Under the pieces are notes generated by a model that was given only the letters and a program-made list of their open reading frames with translations, did no database searches and was not told the origin of the DNA. The position numbers were made by a program, and so were the translations under genes. From the NCBI GenBank assembly GCA_004558145.1, contig SFDQ01000003.1, forward strand, positions 124,001 through 188,000: 64,000 nt of DNA. Direction: 5' to 3'. Below are positions 46,076 to 53,171 of the stretch, one piece after another. Each line of letters begins with the position of its first letter. The stretch's first letter is position 1. Origin of the DNA: Oscillospiraceae bacterium. Lineage in GTDB: Bacteria > Bacillota_A > Clostridia > Oscillospirales > Ruminococcaceae.

Positions 46076-46746
46076 GCCCGCACCTCCAGCAGATAGCCCG
46101 CGCCCCGCACAAAGCGTATCTCCAGCGGCGCGCCCAGCGCGTTGATCTTTTTGCGCAGGTTTGAGATGTGCACCCAGATGACGCTGGTGTCCACATTGGT
46201 GTCCCAGCCCCACAGATGGGTGATGAAGCGCTCGGTGGCGATGATGGTGCCGGGCGTCTGCATCATCATCTCCAGAAGCTGGAACTCCTTGCCGCTGAGG
46301 GTCTGCTCGCCGCCGTTGCAGCTCAGCTGATAGGTGGAGCGGTTCAGGGTCACTGGTCCCAGGGTCAGCAGGTCGGGCAGGTAGTTGTCCTTCCGGCGCA
46401 GCATGGCCCGCACCCGGGCCAGCAGTTCCGCGGTGGAAAAGGGTTTGGGCAGATAGTCGTCCGCCCCCGCGTCCAGCCCCTCCACCCGCTGGGAGACCTC
46501 CGAGCGGGCGGTGAGAAACAGCGCGGGCGTGGTCACGCCGGCCTCCCGCAGGGCTTTGAGAACGCTGATGCCGTCCATGCCGGGCATCATGATGTCCAGC
46601 ACCATCCCGTCGTATTCCACCGTCTGGCCGTGGGCCAGTGCGTCCTCTCCGTTGGAGACGCCGTCCACACTGAATTTGTTGCTTTCAAAAATATGTGTCA
46701 GGGTTTTTAAAAGGCGGGGATCGTCCTCCGCCACCAGCAGACGCAT
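46072..46746 (-). CDS. OmpR-family response regulator
   Basis: 224 residues from ATG 46746 (GGGAGGTG upstream). The receiver has the EDD acidic pair, VLDIMMPGMDG with the phospho-accepting Asp, and LPKPF with the Lys. The C-terminal winged helix is of OmpR/PhoB type (TLSGKEFQLLEMMMQTPG, TSVIWVHISNLRKKI). Its own promoter carries the paired CTTTAG boxes, suggesting autoregulation. Confidence 0.94.
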   Translation of the reverse strand: MRLLVAEDDPRLLKTLTHIFESNKFSVDGVSNGEDALAHGQTVEYDGMVLDIMMPGMDGISVLKALREAGVTTPALFLTARSEVSQRVEGLDAGADDYLPKPFSTAELLARVRAMLRRKDNYLPDLLTLGPVTLNRSTYQLSCNGGEQTLSGKEFQLLEMMMQTPGTIIATERFITHLWGWDTNVDTSVIWVHISNLRKKINALGAPLEIRFVRGAGYLLEVRA

Positions 46747-46776
46747 AAGCGCACCTCCCTGGAAATGATCGCAAAA

Positions 46777-46809
46777 AGCATAGCACATGCCGCTAAAGGC
46801 AGCCTAAAG
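46777..46809 (-). promoter_or_regulatory. Promoter of the two-component system with paired CTTTAG boxes
   Basis: On the minus strand CTTTAG (46804-46809), GCTGC, CTTTAG (46793-46798), 10 nt, TATGCT (46777-46782). Same spacing as at 44724-44756. Confidence 0.72.
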
Positions 46810-46907
46810 CGGCCGGGCCGCACTTTCATTGTATCATCCTGCCCGCCCGCGTCAAGCACGGCGGGCGGCGGGTTTTCACAGGAACTTTACCGTCTTCTCA
46901 CAAACTG

Positions 46908-46940
46908 CTTTAGTTTTGCTTAAGGTCCGCCTGCTATTCT
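46908..46940 (+). promoter_or_regulatory. Orphan promoter with paired boxes (CTTTAG / CTTAAG)
   Basis: CTTTAG (46908-46913), TTTTG, CTTAAG (46919-46924), 10 nt, TATTCT (46935-46940). Same layout as the other three sites with one changed base pair in the second box. It points into a stretch without a convincing gene. Confidence 0.6.
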
Positions 46941-46946
46941 GGACTC

Positions 46947-47170
46947 ACAGCATAAATCACTCCTCAGCACGGGGCTTTTCTTCGCATCCAGGCCGGGTCC
47001 CTTCGGCCAAAGCTCCCCACTGGCGCAGGCGCACGCTCTGCGGCTATGCAGCGGACCGATGCCGGGGCAGACGCACCGGATGAGCCGACGGCCCGCCGCT
47101 TTGGGAATAGCGGCACAGTGGTTTATATATGAACACTCAAGCGCAGTTCATCAGGCGAACTGCGCTTGAG
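46947..47170 (+). ncRNA. Candidate regulated small RNA
   Basis: A transcript from the promoter at 46908-46940 would start near 46947 and run through GC-rich sequence to a perfect 14-bp stem-loop, CTCAAGCGCAGTTC (47136-47149) / GAACTGCGCTTGAG (47157-47170). No T-run follows, so the end may be a processed or stabilising stem and not a terminator. The best small frame (ATG at about 47046, 28 codons) has no ribosome site. Otherwise I see no gene in 46747-47319. Confidence 0.4.
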
Positions 47171-47230
47171 ACAAGTCTGGGGGAAAATGCTCCGGGTCAA
47201 AAACAATTTCCACAAAAACACCACCAATTG

Positions 47231-47263
47231 CTTTAGTGCCGCTTTAGCCCCGGAGGTTAGGAT
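47231..47263 (+). promoter_or_regulatory. Promoter of the Ser/Thr-rich lipoprotein with paired CTTTAG boxes
   Basis: CTTTAG (47231-47236), TGCCG, CTTTAG (47242-47247), 10 nt, TAGGAT (47258-47263). The 17-bp box pair is identical to that of the ABC operon on the other strand. Confidence 0.72.
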
Positions 47264-47319
47264 AGGCACATCGGAACCAGCTTCCGATCACAAACAAAAA
47301 ATCGAACGGAGGGAAAACC

Positions 47320-47916
47320 TTGAAACACACGAAGAAGTATATCGCATTATGCCTGGCGATGGCACTGGGGTGCCTCGCAGTTTTGACCGCCTGCTCCAGC
47401 GACAAAAGCACTTCGCAGACACAAAGCACCGGCACATCTTCCTCTCAGGCTTCGTCTGGCAGCACTGAGAGCACAGAGGCGCAGGAGACCGTGATGGGCG
47501 AGGTGACCTACGTCGGCTCCAGCTACATCAGCGTCACTGCCTACACCGGCGGCGAGGACGTCACCGACTTCACCACTCTGGACGTTTCCGGGCTGACGGC
47601 CTCTGAGGACACCGAGAGCATCGACACCACCGAGGATACCGAGTATCTGAAAGTGGAGTCCGGCATGCTGAACGCAGCCACCCGCGATGATGTGACCACC
47701 GGTTCCTTCATCGTCTCCACCTACGACGAGGACGGCACCCACCAGATCATCCTGGTCGAGAGCGGCGACGCGGCCGGCACCGACACTGATTCGGCCTCCG
47801 CCAGCACCGGGACCACCTCTGCCAGCACCTCTGAGGACGAGGCGGCCGAAGGGGCGGACTCTGCTTCCGCTGACGATTCGGCGGCGAGCGACGAGAGCAG
47901 CACGACCGAAGCGTAA
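47320..47916 (+). CDS. Ser/Thr/Asp/Glu-rich lipoprotein, unknown function
   Basis: 198 residues from TTG 47320 after CGGAGGG. A signal peptide ends in lipobox LTAC (Cys about 25). Ser/Thr-rich linkers at residues 26-55 and 150-198 flank a small domain (about 56-145, VMGEVTYVGSSYISVTAY, YLKVESGMLN). It is anchored outside the membrane. No family recognised. Its promoter has the same box pair as the ABC operon and the two-component genes, so it is probably part of that response. Confidence 0.8.
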   Translation: MKHTKKYIALCLAMALGCLAVLTACSSDKSTSQTQSTGTSSSQASSGSTESTEAQETVMGEVTYVGSSYISVTAYTGGEDVTDFTTLDVSGLTASEDTESIDTTEDTEYLKVESGMLNAATRDDVTTGSFIVSTYDEDGTHQIILVESGDAAGTDTDSASASTGTTSASTSEDEAAEGADSASADDSAASDESSTTEA

Positions 47917-47941
47917 ATCCTCATTTTGAACATTGTCCCCT

Positions 47942-47990
47942 GAGCGAGGGCCCTGTTCTGTGCATCCTGCACAGGGCGGGGCTCTTTTTG
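47942..47990 (+). terminator. Terminator of the lipoprotein gene
   Basis: GAGC, GCCCTGT and ACAGGGC, GCTC form a stem with an internal bulge; TTTTTG follows. Confidence 0.7.
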
Positions 47991-48115
47991 TGCACAGAAA
48001 AGCCAAAACAGGCGGGAAAAGCGCGACGGAAAACGACGGATTTTTTCCATTGCATTTCCCCGCCGGATTCGATACCATTATATTTGATAAAATTGAAGAA
48101 AGGACAGGGGTCGCA

Positions 48116-48394
48116 TTGAGGATCGGGGAGCGATACACAAGATACAGGTCCTTCTCACAGCTGGGGCGTTTGCAGAACGCCCACCGGGTCCGGTATTCAC
48201 TGGTGCTCTCGCCAGAATGCACGGCGACGTATGAAGTCGCTGTGGACTCGGCGCGGGACTGCACCCGGGACAGCCGGACGGTATCGGGTCTGTGCAGGCA
48301 GAAGGCGCGCTGGATCCTGGAGTATCTCTATGAGAACGCGGTGCCGGCAGAACATTGGCGGGATGTTCTGGACGATCTGCTGGTTCAGATCTGA
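48116..48394 (+). CDS. DUF6514-like protein
   Basis: 92 residues from TTG 48116, following GGACAGGGG. The mixed strand-helix pattern, ending DCTRDSRTVSGLCRQ and PAEHWRDVLDDLL, resembles the small DUF6514 proteins of Clostridia. The start is uncertain because the frame stays open upstream into a terminator. Function unknown. It lies 26 nt before the Spo0A-like gene and is probably co-transcribed with it. Confidence 0.62.
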   Translation: MRIGERYTRYRSFSQLGRLQNAHRVRYSLVLSPECTATYEVAVDSARDCTRDSRTVSGLCRQKARWILEYLYENAVPAEHWRDVLDDLLVQI

Positions 48395-48420
48395 GGCAAA
48401 AAGGAAAGGTGTGACTTGCA

Positions 48421-49167
48421 TTGGGCGGACCGATGCGCAAATGGGAGAGGATACTGATCCTGGAACCTTCACAGGTGCTGCAGCGGCGGCTTGCGGCAGG
48501 TCTGGAGCAGCTGGGGCAAACGCCTGTTTGCTTTCAGCGTGCGTCAGCGCTGCTGCGGTATCTTCAGCGGGAACCCGGCCCGGCGGTGGTCGTTGCGGAC
48601 TGCTTTGTGCCGGACATGGACCTGTTTTCATTTCTGAAACGGTATACGGAACTGGAGGGGCCGCACCCGGAGACGCGGCTCATCCTGACCTGCACCGAGA
48701 CCTACCCACCGCCGGAGCTTCGGCCGCAGATATTGTCAAACGGCGCGGATTATTATATGATAAAGCCATATACCGCGCAAATGCTGCTGGAAAGCATCCG
48801 GCACCTGTATTCATCGCCGGTGCCCGCGCATATACCTGGAGTGCACCCTGCCATCGTGGATTTTCTCCGCGGGCTGGGTCTGCCGCTGGAGCACGTCAGC
48901 TTCTGGTACATCGCCAGTGCCATACAGCTGGAGATGAACGCAGGCGTGTCTGTGCCGCTGAAATCCCTTTACATCGAGCTTGGGCAGATGTATGGGGTGA
49001 GCCCGCAGGGCGTGGAGAGCGGCCTGCGCAGGATGGGCAAGATGCTGACGCGGATGGGTGTGTTTGAAAAGGCGCCCAGTCCCAAACAGCTGATCGCAGC
49101 TCTGGTGAGCGCATTCGTGCGGGAAAGATCGGAAAGCCGGGATGATGCGTATGCCCTCGAACCATGA
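48421..49167 (+). CDS. Spo0A-like response regulator, divergent
   Basis: 248 residues from TTG 48421 (AAGGAAAGGTG upstream; ATG 48433 is an alternative). Residues 10-120 form a receiver domain. The phospho-acceptor region VVVADCFVPDMDLF and Lys of YMIKPY remain, but the first acidic pair is ILEPS where active receivers have two acidic residues. Residues 140-220 (VHPAIVDFLRGLGLPLEH, GVSPQGVESGLRRMGKML) match the layout of the Spo0A DNA-binding domain at low similarity. It overlaps the next gene by 26 bases. Confidence 0.72.
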   Translation: MGGPMRKWERILILEPSQVLQRRLAAGLEQLGQTPVCFQRASALLRYLQREPGPAVVVADCFVPDMDLFSFLKRYTELEGPHPETRLILTCTETYPPPELRPQILSNGADYYMIKPYTAQMLLESIRHLYSSPVPAHIPGVHPAIVDFLRGLGLPLEHVSFWYIASAIQLEMNAGVSVPLKSLYIELGQMYGVSPQGVESGLRRMGKMLTRMGVFEKAPSPKQLIAALVSAFVRERSESRDDAYALEP

Positions 49168-49984
49168 ATCAGAGCGCCTTTTGCAGGAAGAGAAGCGAAA
49201 GAACCTTCTCTGCGGCGGCCTTGCCGGAGAGATCCAGCAGGTGGCCCAGGGGATCATGCTGGCCCGCGAAACGGTGGAACTGCAGACCCGCGGCGCGCTG
49301 CCGGAAAGCAGCGTCCGCTTCATCGAGCCCGCCCTTGCGGACATGGACGTCTGCGTGCGGTATCTCAACTACATCGCCGAAAATTTGGCCGACCTGACCA
49401 GTCAGGTCCAGGGCCGGCTCACGCCCCGGCTCCAGCCGGTGGAACCGGCCTGGCAGTGGGAGCAGATGGTCAGTCTGGTCAACGAATCCTGCCCCGGCGG
49501 AGACCGGGTGCACTGGGAATGCGGCTGTGCCGAGGGGCAGTTCGTGCTGGCGGACCAGGCCTGGGCGGACAAGGTGCTGCTGAACCTTCTGATGAACGCC
49601 CTGCGCTATACCCAGGAGCCGGTGCGGGTCAGCCTGCAGCCGGAAGGGGAGGGCATGCGCCTGCTGGTGGAAGACTCTGGCCCGGGACTGCCCCCGGAAC
49701 TGATGGAGCATCTCTTCGAGCCGTTCCTCGCGGATTCCGCACAGGACGGCGCGCGCCACGGTGTGGGGCTGGGGCTCTATCTGGCGCGGGAGTATTCTCT
49801 GGCCATGGGCTGGGGCTTTTCGCTGGAAAGCGGCCCCGCCGGCACTAGCGTGCGGCTGGACATTCCCGCCGATCCGCTCCCTTCCACCGGGCATGCATCT
49901 CTGCGCAGCGCCTCCCGCAGCCTTGCGGTGCGCTCGCGTCAAGCGGACCGCCTGCGCACGGCTCAAAGCTGCCTTGCCCTTTGA
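49142..49984 (+). CDS. Histidine-kinase-like ATPase without the phospho-His
   Basis: 280 residues, soluble. The ATP-binding boxes are good: NLLMNALRYT (N), VEDSGPGLP (G1), LFEPF (F) and HGVGLGLYLA (G2). Where the kinase H-box should be, the sequence reads GLAGEIQQVAQG, with Gly 29 at the position of the phospho-accepting His. No sensor or membrane region. It overlaps the Spo0A-like gene by 26 bases, implying a matched pair. It could be a phosphatase, an allosteric partner or a kinase acting through another His protein. Confidence 0.78.
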   Translation: MMRMPSNHESERLLQEEKRKNLLCGGLAGEIQQVAQGIMLARETVELQTRGALPESSVRFIEPALADMDVCVRYLNYIAENLADLTSQVQGRLTPRLQPVEPAWQWEQMVSLVNESCPGGDRVHWECGCAEGQFVLADQAWADKVLLNLLMNALRYTQEPVRVSLQPEGEGMRLLVEDSGPGLPPELMEHLFEPFLADSAQDGARHGVGLGLYLAREYSLAMGWGFSLESGPAGTSVRLDIPADPLPSTGHASLRSASRSLAVRSRQADRLRTAQSCLAL

Positions 49985-50012
49985 GCGGGCTTTTTCAAAA
50001 CCACAAAACGAA

Positions 50013-50049
50013 CAGGGCTGCCTTTTTCTGAAAGGCGGCCCTCTTTTTT
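50013..50049 (+). terminator. Terminator after the kinase-like gene
   Basis: AGGGCTGCCTTT / AAAGGCGGCCCT with a 5-nt loop, then CTTTTTT. Confidence 0.88.
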
Positions 50050-50054
50050 AATTG

Positions 50055-50083
50055 TTTACAAGAAAAGGGTTTTATTGTAAAAT
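50055..50083 (+). promoter_or_regulatory. Promoter of the pyrH-frr core operon
   Basis: TTTACA (50055-50060), 17 nt, TAAAAT (50078-50083), about 60 nt before the pyrH start. Confidence 0.65.
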
Positions 50084-50141
50084 ATAAGCAATATAATAAA
50101 TACAGTTCCGGCCTCCGGGCTGTAATGATACAGGCGGTGTT

Positions 50142-50858
50142 TTGAACGTGGAAACCAAATACAAACGCATCCTGCTGAAGGTGAGCGGCGAGGCTCTCGC
50201 CGGCGCCAAAGGCACGGGATTCGACGACGAGACCATGCGCTCTATCTGCAGCGGCATCAAGCAGGCCTACGAGCTGGGCGTGCAGATCGGCGTCGTTGTG
50301 GGCGGCGGCAACTTCTGGCGCGGCCGCTCCAGCGGCGAGATGGAGCGCACCTGTGCCGACAAGATCGGCATGCTGGCCACGGTGATGAACTGCCTGGCCC
50401 TGGCGGATGCGCTTCGCCAGACGGGCGTTCCTGCGGTGGTGCAGTCCGCCATCGTGATGCCCCAGATCGCGGCGACTTACACTCGCGACGACGCTGTGCA
50501 GGCCATGGAAGAGGGCAAGGTGGTCCTCTTCGGCGGTGGCACCGCATGTCCCTTCTTCTCAACTGACACTTCCAGTGCCCTGCGCGCCATCGAGACCGGC
50601 TGCGACGTGATGTTCAAGGCCACCATGGTGGACGGTGTGTATGACAAGGACCCCAAGAAATACCCCGATGCTGTAAAGTATTCCACTCTTACCTTCAGCG
50701 AGGTGCTGGAAAAGCAGCTGGGCGTTATGGACGGCACCGCCGCCACCCTCTGCCGTGAGAACGGCCTGCCCATCCTGGTGTTCGATCTGGCGCACCCCGC
50801 CAACATCGCCCGCGCGGTGAAAGGGGAGGACATCGGCACCCTGGTGCAGGAAGCGTGA
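50142..50858 (+). CDS. pyrH: UMP kinase
   Basis: 238 residues from TTG 50142, or 236 from GTG 50148; GGCGGTG lies just upstream. The amino-acid-kinase fold is clear: KRILLKVSGEALAG, VVGGGNFWRGR, GTACPFFSTDTSSALRA, MDGTAATLCRENGLPI. It makes UDP from UMP for RNA and cell-wall precursors. First gene of the conserved pyrH-frr-uppS-cdsA-dxr-rseP-ispG-polC series. Confidence 0.97.
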   Translation: MNVETKYKRILLKVSGEALAGAKGTGFDDETMRSICSGIKQAYELGVQIGVVVGGGNFWRGRSSGEMERTCADKIGMLATVMNCLALADALRQTGVPAVVQSAIVMPQIAATYTRDDAVQAMEEGKVVLFGGGTACPFFSTDTSSALRAIETGCDVMFKATMVDGVYDKDPKKYPDAVKYSTLTFSEVLEKQLGVMDGTAATLCRENGLPILVFDLAHPANIARAVKGEDIGTLVQEA

Positions 50859-50929
50859 CCCTTTCGGACACTGCCCCGCAAAACGTACTTTGAGCCTGAC
50901 GGCTGGAAAACAAAAAAGGAGCTTTGGAT

Positions 50930-51484
50930 ATGAGCGAATTTACAAAACCCTACGAGGAAAAAATGGACGGCGCCCTGCGCCATCTGGACAAGGAACTGGT
51001 GGCCATCCGTGCCGGCCGCGCCAACCCTGCCATCCTGGACCGGGTCACTGTGGACTATTACGGCAGCCCCACGCCCATCAATCAGATGGCGGCTGTGGCG
51101 GTGGCCGAGGCCCGCATCCTCACCATCACTCCCTGGGACGCCTCGCTGATTCACGCCATCGAGCATGCGCTGCTGGTGAGCGACATCGGCATCAACCCCA
51201 CCGATGACGGCCGCGTCATCCGCCTCGTGTTCCCGGCGCCCACCGAGGAGCGCCGCCGCCAGCTGACCAAGGACGTGCAGAAGCTGGGTGAGGAGACCAA
51301 GGTCGCCATGCGCAACGTCCGCCGCGACGCGATGGATAAACTCAAGGCGCAGAAGAAGAACAGCGAGATCACTGAGGATGATCAGAAGCATTACGAGGAA
51401 GAGATGCAGAAGATCACCGACAAGTATGTCAAACTGGTCGACAAAGCCTGCGAAGAGAAAAACAAGGAGATCATGGAGATTTGA
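50930..51484 (+). CDS. frr: Ribosome recycling factor
   Basis: 184 residues from ATG 50930 (AAAGGAG upstream). Family motifs: LVAIRAGRANPAILDRVTVDYYGSPTPINQ (in overlapping pieces), DIGINPTDDGRVIRL and PTEERRRQLTK. It splits post-termination ribosomes with EF-G. Complete in length. Confidence 0.97.
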   Translation: MSEFTKPYEEKMDGALRHLDKELVAIRAGRANPAILDRVTVDYYGSPTPINQMAAVAVAEARILTITPWDASLIHAIEHALLVSDIGINPTDDGRVIRLVFPAPTEERRRQLTKDVQKLGEETKVAMRNVRRDAMDKLKAQKKNSEITEDDQKHYEEEMQKITDKYVKLVDKACEEKNKEIMEI

Positions 51485-51498
51485 TCTCGGCGTGACCA

Positions 51499-51548
51499 AA
51501 AGGGCCGAGCCGCGCAGCGCCAGGTTGCGAAGCGCGGCCCTTTATTTA
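51499..51548 (+). terminator. Stem-loop between frr and uppS
   Basis: AGGGCC with CCGCGC, and GCGCGG with GGCCCT, form a stem followed by TTTATTTATG. It may give partial termination within the block. Confidence 0.5.
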
Positions 51549-51565
51549 TGAAAGGAACAATTTGT

Positions 51566-52282
51566 ATGGAGCAGTCCATTCAGGAGCTGGCCAAGGGCCT
51601 CAGCATCGGCATCATCATGGACGGCAACGGCCGCTGGGCCAAGCGGCGGGGCCTGCCCCGCACCGCGGGCCACAAAAAGGGGGCCGAAGTCTTTCAGGAC
51701 ATCACCCGCTACTGCAACCAGCTGGGGGTGGAGTCGGTGACCTTCTACGCCTTTTCCACCGAGAACTGGCGCCGTCCCCAGGACGAGGTGGGCGCCATCA
51801 TGAAACTGTTCGGCGAGTATCTTGTCAAAGCCTTCGATTACCAGAAAGAGAACAACCGCGTGGTGTTCCTTGGCGACCGCTCGGTGCTGGAGCCCCGGCA
51901 TCAGCAGCTGATGGACGAGATCGAGACCAAGACCGCCGGCAGCACCGGCATGACGCTGAACATCGCCGTGAACTACGGCGGACGGCCCGAGATCGTTCGG
52001 GCGGCCCGACAGCTGGCCGAGCTGGTGAAAGAGGGCAAGCTGGAACCGCAGGACATCACCGAAGAGATGATGAGCGACCACATGTACACCCGCGGCCAGA
52101 AAGACCCGGACTTCATCCTGCGGCCCAGCGGCGAAAAGCGCCTGTCCAACTTCATGCTCTGGCAGGCGGCCTATTCGGAACTGGTGGAGATGGACGTTCT
52201 CTGGCCTGACTTCACCCGGGCGGATCTGGATGCCGCCATACTGGAATTCTGTCACCGCAGCCGTCGTTTCGGCGGCATCTGA
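51566..52282 (+). CDS. uppS: Isoprenyl transferase (undecaprenyl diphosphate synthase)
   Basis: 238 residues from ATG 51566, 8 nt after AAAGGA; ATG 51548 is an in-frame alternative. IMDGNGRWAKRRGLPRTAGH holds the catalytic Asp. YAFSTENWRRP and the C-terminal RPSGEKRLSNFMLWQ bind the diphosphates; the usual RTSGE reads RPSGE here. It makes the C55 lipid carrier for peptidoglycan. Confidence 0.96.
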   Translation: MEQSIQELAKGLSIGIIMDGNGRWAKRRGLPRTAGHKKGAEVFQDITRYCNQLGVESVTFYAFSTENWRRPQDEVGAIMKLFGEYLVKAFDYQKENNRVVFLGDRSVLEPRHQQLMDEIETKTAGSTGMTLNIAVNYGGRPEIVRAARQLAELVKEGKLEPQDITEEMMSDHMYTRGQKDPDFILRPSGEKRLSNFMLWQAAYSELVEMDVLWPDFTRADLDAAILEFCHRSRRFGGI

Positions 52283-52307
52283 CTGCGGAAAAAGGGGGAG
52301 AATTTCA

Positions 52308-53150
52308 ATGAAAACACGGATCATCACCTCTATCTTCGGGCTTGCCCTGCTGGCGGTGGTTCTGTGCCTGTTCAACACACCGGTCTTTGAGATCGTGGTC
52401 GCCCTGATCTGCCTGATCGCCGTGCATGAGATCTATGAGGCGTTCGATCTTGGCAAGCGCGGCCCTTGGGTCTTCGGAGGCTTTTCGGTGTACACGGTGC
52501 TGCTGATCCTGTCCGCGGCGGCACCGGAAAAACTGCTGATCGCGCCCATCAGCTTTCTTTTTGTGTTATATCTGGCGATATGCCTCATATGGTTTAACCA
52601 GAACCTGAACGTCGCCCGCCTCAGCGGCGTGTGCGCCGTGGGCGTGGTCATCTGGACCGCCTTCTATTCGCTGGTCTTCATCAAGGCCCGGCTGCCGGTG
52701 GAGGAATACGGCTATGAAGCGGTGTATCTCATCCTCATGGCGCTGGCCTTCGCCTGGGGCGGCGACACCTTCGCCTACTTCACCGGGCGGCTGTTCGGCA
52801 AGCACAAGCTGGCCCCGCTGGTGAGCCCTCACAAGACGGTGGAGGGCGCCATCGGCGGCATCCTGGGCTCCGGCGTGGTGGGTGTGCTGTGCACCCTGGC
52901 CGCCCGCGGGCTCACCGGCCATGCTGCGGGCAGCATGTTCGGCTATATCGCGGTGTTCCTGCTGGGCATGGGCTGTTCGGTGCTGGGCATCCTGGGCGAC
53001 CTGTTCGCCTCGGCCATCAAGCGCCAGCTGGGCATCAAGGACTACGGCACCATCTTCCCGGGCCATGGCGGCATCATGGACCGGTTCGACAGTGTGCTGT
53101 TCATCACCCCGCTGGTGGCCCTGGCCGTCTGGTTCAGGACCATGATGTGA
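52308..53150 (+). CDS. cdsA: Phosphatidate cytidylyltransferase
   Basis: 280 residues from ATG 52308 after GGGGGAG. Eight membrane helices, and the C-terminal signature GDLFASAIKRQLGIKDYGTIFPGHGG (read in short overlapping pieces) with the catalytic Asp residues. It converts phosphatidate to CDP-diacylglycerol, the phospholipid branch point. Confidence 0.95.
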   Translation: MKTRIITSIFGLALLAVVLCLFNTPVFEIVVALICLIAVHEIYEAFDLGKRGPWVFGGFSVYTVLLILSAAAPEKLLIAPISFLFVLYLAICLIWFNQNLNVARLSGVCAVGVVIWTAFYSLVFIKARLPVEEYGYEAVYLILMALAFAWGGDTFAYFTGRLFGKHKLAPLVSPHKTVEGAIGGILGSGVVGVLCTLAARGLTGHAAGSMFGYIAVFLLGMGCSVLGILGDLFASAIKRQLGIKDYGTIFPGHGGIMDRFDSVLFITPLVALAVWFRTMM

Positions 53151-53171
53151 AATTTCACGGAGGAAAGAGCT

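Noticed and set aside
46947..47130. Possible cobalamin or c-di-AMP riboswitch on the minus strand upstream of the response regulator
   Set aside because: GCCAGTGGGGAG and GCCGAAGG looked suggestive, but the diagnostic cores (for example CAGCTAACC, or GGTGAAAATCC) are missing and the regulator's promoter lies downstream of the region.
47046..47132. 28-codon ORF in the candidate small RNA
   Set aside because: No ribosome binding site and no recognisable peptide features.
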